Below, in pieces: positions 62,291 through 64,000 of a stretch of DNA of 64,000 bases. The stretch covers positions 1,116,001 to 1,180,000 of the forward strand of contig NZ_CP010802.1 in assembly GCF_001278055.1 (NCBI RefSeq), given 5' to 3'. The stretch's first letter is position 1. Each line of letters starts with the position of its first letter. The notes under the pieces are model-generated. The model had not been told where the DNA came from, ran no database searches, and saw only the letters and a list, made by a program, of their open reading frames with translations. The DNA comes from Desulfuromonas soudanensis (GTDB lineage: Bacteria > Desulfobacterota > Desulfuromonadia > Desulfuromonadales > WTL). A program made the translations under genes and the position numbers.

Positions 62291-63301
62291 TCAGACCCCT
62301 TTGACTGCGGATTTGAGAAAGCGCTCCTCGACGAAGTCGGCAATCTGGCCGGGATTGTTGAGGTCGAGGAGGGGGACGTCGACCTCGAGGTGCTGGTCGC
62401 TGGCGACGGCGATCAGGGTCGGATCGTACTCCTGGTCGCGGCAGATCAGGGTGCCGCTGCGCTCGGCACGGTTGATCTCGATCTTGGGGAGACCGCTCTT
62501 CTTGAATCCTTCGGTGACGACGATGTCGCAGTCGGAAAAGTAGAGATTGAGAAGCTCGTCGAGGGGCGGGGAGGCGTCGTGCTGTTTCACCAGGGCGAGC
62601 TTGGCCGGCGAGGTGATGAGCATGGTGTCGGCCCCGGCGGCGGTGAGGCGGTGGGAATCCTTCCCCGGGTGGTCGATCTCGAACTGGTGGGCGTCATGTT
62701 TGATGACGCCGACCTTGTATCCGCGGCTCTTGAGATCGGCGATGACTTTCTCCAGCAGGGTGGTCTTTCCCGTCCCCGATTTGGCGATGAAGGATACGGC
62801 TTTGCTGCGCATGGTCTTTTCTCCTGAAGGTTCTGGCGGTCCGAGGGACTTTTCTCCCCGCCGACGGTAGTCGGCCAGGATGGTGGCGTGGTCGAAACAC
62901 AAGGGATTCGGCAGGGCGTCGAGGGAAAACAATGCGGCTCCTGCGGCGTCGTCGCCGGCGGAGAGGGTCCCGACCCCCTCCGCGGTGAAGACGACGGAGA
63001 TGTTGTGCTGGCGCGGGTCGCGGTCGGGGGCCGAATAGGCGCCGAACTGACGGAGGTCGCGCAGTTTGAGTCCCGTCTCCTCCTCGGCCTCGCGGAGAGC
63101 GGCACTCTCCAGCGATTCGCCGTAGTCGACGAATCCTCCCGGCAGCGCCCAGCCGAAGGGGGCGTTCTTGCGCTCGATGAGGACGATTTTATCGCCGATG
63201 CGGATGATGATGTCGACGGTCGGCGTCGGGTTGCGCCAGGGGGAGGCGACCTTGTGGCAGTGGGGGCAGATCAGGGCATTTTTCAAAGCGGTTTCCGCCA
63301 T
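62291..63301 (-). CDS. fusion of a Nudix hydrolase with MobB
   Basis: A 336-residue two-domain protein. Residues about 1-155 are a zinc-ribbon-like start (ICPHCHKVASPW) and a Nudix domain whose box GGFVDYGESLESAALREAEEETGL is complete in its key residues. From about 164 (MRSKAVSFIAKSGTGKTTLL, Walker A) it is MobB, which helps attach GMP to molybdopterin. AGGAG eight bases before that Met (base 62812) suggests MobB can also be made alone. The Nudix domain might remove unwanted nucleotides. Start at 63301. Confidence 0.88.
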   Translation of the reverse strand: MAETALKNALICPHCHKVASPWRNPTPTVDIIIRIGDKIVLIERKNAPFGWALPGGFVDYGESLESAALREAEEETGLKLRDLRQFGAYSAPDRDPRQHNISVVFTAEGVGTLSAGDDAAGAALFSLDALPNPLCFDHATILADYRRRGEKSLGPPEPSGEKTMRSKAVSFIAKSGTGKTTLLEKVIADLKSRGYKVGVIKHDAHQFEIDHPGKDSHRLTAAGADTMLITSPAKLALVKQHDASPPLDELLNLYFSDCDIVVTEGFKKSGLPKIEINRAERSGTLICRDQEYDPTLIAVASDQHLEVDVPLLDLNNPGQIADFVEERFLKSAVKGV

Positions 63302-63342
63302 GGATGGACTCTCCTCGGGAAAAGTTCTTCGGGGCAAATACC

Positions 63343-63452
63343 TCAACGCTGAGACGCAGGGATAGGAGAGTTGGAGAGAAATTCTTGTCCTGGCCGACCT
63401 GCAAGCTCACAGGTTCTCTCCGTTCCTCTGCGCCTCTGCGCCTCTGCGTTGA
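63343..63452. repeat. palindromic repeat element, copy B
   Basis: About 110 bases with inverted ends: TCAACGCTGAGACGCAGG at left and CGCCTCTGCGTTGA at right. It is the same family as 4681-4787. It fills the gap between the SPASM gene and the Nudix-MobB gene. Confidence 0.8.
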
Positions 63453-63469
63453 AATTGTCCGCTATTTGT

Positions 63470-64000
63470 CTACTGCAGGCACTGCAGGATTCCCATGGAC
63501 CACAGGCAGGTGCCGCAGGGCTCGGTCTTGAGATAGCAGTCCTGCTGGAAAACTTCGTCCTCGACGTAGTCGCAGGGAGCGACGGTGCAGCTGATGCAGT
63601 TCGAGTGGTCGTAGCGCAGGACATTGTCACGGAAGCGCCGGAAGTCGGGGGCGTTCCAGATCTCGGCGAGGCTCTGGTGTCCTAGATCGCCGAAGACCTG
63701 CGGCCGGACGGTGCGTTCCCAGCCGTTGAGGTAGCAGCGATAGCCGTGCCACAGGTTGTAGCAGGGGTGGACCTCGCCGTTCCAGGAGACGAAGGCGCCC
63801 CCCTCTTCGACGAAGGCGCAGCGGCGTTCCTGCTGCGGCCGCGGAGCCGGCAGGAAAAGTTCCATCCCGAGCTTGTCGGCAATTGCCCGGGCTTCGGCGA
63901 AGACCTCGGCCAGTTCTTCGCTGTTTTCCTCCCGCCCCAGGCGATCCCGGATCTCCTTGACGTTGAGAAAGATCTCCTTCTTTCGGGCTTCGCTTTTCAT
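63470..64000 (-). CDS. SPASM-domain radical SAM protein, C-terminal part (cut by window edge)
   Basis: The last 176 residues of a radical SAM maturase. Cysteines that hold auxiliary iron-sulfur clusters are seen in VHPCYNLWHGYRCYL, CISCTVAPCDYVEDE and DCYLKTEPCGTCLWSMGILQC. The end resembles the family named tungsten cofactor oxidoreductase radical SAM maturase, which is encoded beside tungsten aldehyde oxidoreductases. An ATG lies exactly at the edge, but the radical SAM domain itself (CxxxCxxC) is missing, so the gene continues outside the window. Confidence 0.8.
   Translation of the reverse strand: MKSEARKKEIFLNVKEIRDRLGREENSEELAEVFAEARAIADKLGMELFLPAPRPQQERRCAFVEEGGAFVSWNGEVHPCYNLWHGYRCYLNGWERTVRPQVFGDLGHQSLAEIWNAPDFRRFRDNVLRYDHSNCISCTVAPCDYVEDEVFQQDCYLKTEPCGTCLWSMGILQCLQ

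Overview
The window is a chromosomal segment of a GC-rich bacterium, most likely a member of the Desulfuromonadales (Geobacter/Desulfuromonas relatives). The main reasons are the eukaryote-like citrate synthase typical of that group, a dusB-ntrB-ntrC type operon, several sigma-54 regulators with matching -24/-12 promoters, and a radical SAM/MoaD-like/MobB locus of the kind that sits beside tungsten aldehyde oxidoreductases. The assignment is by family recognition from sequence alone; no database search was run.

Bases 1-34,600 are core genome. In order: a CDP-alcohol phosphatidyltransferase (cut by the left edge), a ModF-like double ABC ATPase, a ZIP metal transporter and a membrane phosphoesterase; a minus-strand block with an OB-fold lipoprotein, malQ, a shikimate-kinase-like protein, a cupin and a quinone oxidoreductase; a rubredoxin-membrane fusion, a YeiH-like permease, a histidine kinase and a siroheme-reductase-like protein; a lipoprotein/membrane pair behind a putative sigma-54 promoter, followed by dusB-ntrBC-like genes; citrate synthase with a structured leader; a permease, a CheX-like protein, srkA, and a perR-katG peroxide defence unit whose two promoters carry the same palindrome; then an RlmI-like methyltransferase, a phosphatase-superfamily protein and a cyclophilin.

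Bases 34,600-47,600 are an accessory island next to the 3' end of a tRNA-Leu gene. It holds brnTA and vapBC toxin-antitoxin pairs, a truncated third pair, RhuM and two RhuM debris fragments, a complete IS5-family element with its target duplication, a divergent MreB-like protein, Rnk, a large MmeI-like one-chain restriction-modification enzyme with two REP-like palindromes translated inside it, and a four-helix-bundle protein. Stretches of it are visibly AT-richer than the flanks. No integrase was seen.

Bases 47,800-57,600 form a signalling locus: a soluble multi-PAS histidine kinase and a sigma-54 response regulator, then a strong sigma-54 promoter in front of a receiver-like protein, a chemoreceptor, CheW and a degenerate-GGDEF/EAL protein. 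The simplest reading is that the kinase/regulator pair switches on the downstream chemosensory operon. The right end carries pabBC, azlCD, a small conserved-looking protein, a MoaD-like protein, a Nudix-MobB fusion and the C-terminal part of a SPASM radical SAM protein, consistent with pterin cofactor (tungsten or molybdenum) maturation. Small palindromic repeats of one family occur near both ends of the window.
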